From positions 16,294,782 to 16,358,781 of the forward strand of contig JASKMD010000008.1 in NCBI GenBank assembly GCA_030144725.1: DNA of 64,000 nt, read 5' to 3'. Made by a program: the position numbers and the translations under genes. This document shows positions 63,822 to 64,000 of the stretch, in pieces (position 1 is the stretch's first letter; every line of letters begins with the position of its first letter). Below the pieces are notes generated by a model. The model saw only the letters and a list, made by a program, of their open reading frames with translations, had not been told where the DNA came from and did no database searches. Source of the stretch: Haematococcus lacustris (taxonomy: Eukaryota > Chlorophyta > Chlorophyceae > Chlamydomonadales > Haematococcaceae).

Positions 63822-64000
63822 CTGCAGCAGCATGTTAGAGGCAGTGATCAGCAGAAGTCTTCCCAGAGCTTATGGCTTCCCAATGAAACAAAGGAACGGC
63901 TAAAGATATGACAGTCAAGAAAGGAACGCCCATTATCTAATAACTTGCTAAAAGGTACATAAATCGAAGGAATGTTTATCAAGAAGAGGAGATGTGGCTC
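63822..64000. other. Intron of the PLAT gene reaching the window edge
   Basis: No exon seen. The next upstream exon of the minus-strand PLAT gene must lie beyond 64000. Confidence 0.5.

Overview
The window looks like nuclear DNA of a chlamydomonadalean green alga. The evidence is the GC-rich, intron-dense genes with short GT-AG introns, TGTAA polyadenylation signals downstream of several stops, very long simple repeats, and repeated TnpB/Fanzor-like nuclease genes of a kind I associate with Haematococcus. The genus is a guess; the chlorophyte assignment is firmer. No rRNA, tRNA, CRISPR array or bacterial operon was seen.

Layout. 1-6.5 kb: G-rich low-complexity DNA and two members of a terminal-inverted-repeat (TIR) DNA transposon family with 4-bp target duplications. 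One sits in one arm of a local duplication whose other arm preserves the empty site. 7.2-9.7 kb: a cluster of broken Fanzor-like sequences. 11.0-13.1 kb (minus): a seven-exon hnRNP/Musashi-type RNA-binding protein. 13.9-17.9 kb (minus): a NOL11-like nucleolar protein. 18.6-20.8 kb (minus): a second, fuller Fanzor-like copy. 21.0-22.8 kb (minus): a four-exon protein with a PD-(D/E)XK-like motif. 24.4-26.6 kb (plus): a decayed hAT transposase with an SF1-helicase gene fragment in one intron. 28.8-35.9 kb (minus): a ten-exon protein joining LEA-like repeats to hydrophobic segments. 36.3-38.0 kb: a third TIR element. 38.6-41.9 kb (minus): metaxin. 44.7-48.5 kb (plus): an EF-hand-like, flagellar-type protein. 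48.9 to beyond 63.8 kb (minus): 31 exons of a tandem PLAT/LH2 (LOXHD1-like) protein whose 5' end lies outside the window.

Exon models were built by hand. The joined reading frame is continuous for the hnRNP (474 aa), NOL11-like (1005 aa), PD-(D/E)XK-like (438 aa), LEA/membrane (986 aa), metaxin (356 aa) and PLAT (1128 aa in the window) models, which is the main support for them.

The most interesting signals are: (1) a candidate structured RNA downstream of three Fanzor-like tails, with compensatory base changes in one hairpin, as expected of an OMEGA-type guide RNA; (2) the TIR family with an internal empty-site control; (3) helicase exons held inside an hAT transposon; and (4) CTG-repeat tracts lying next to 3' splice sites in six introns of three genes.
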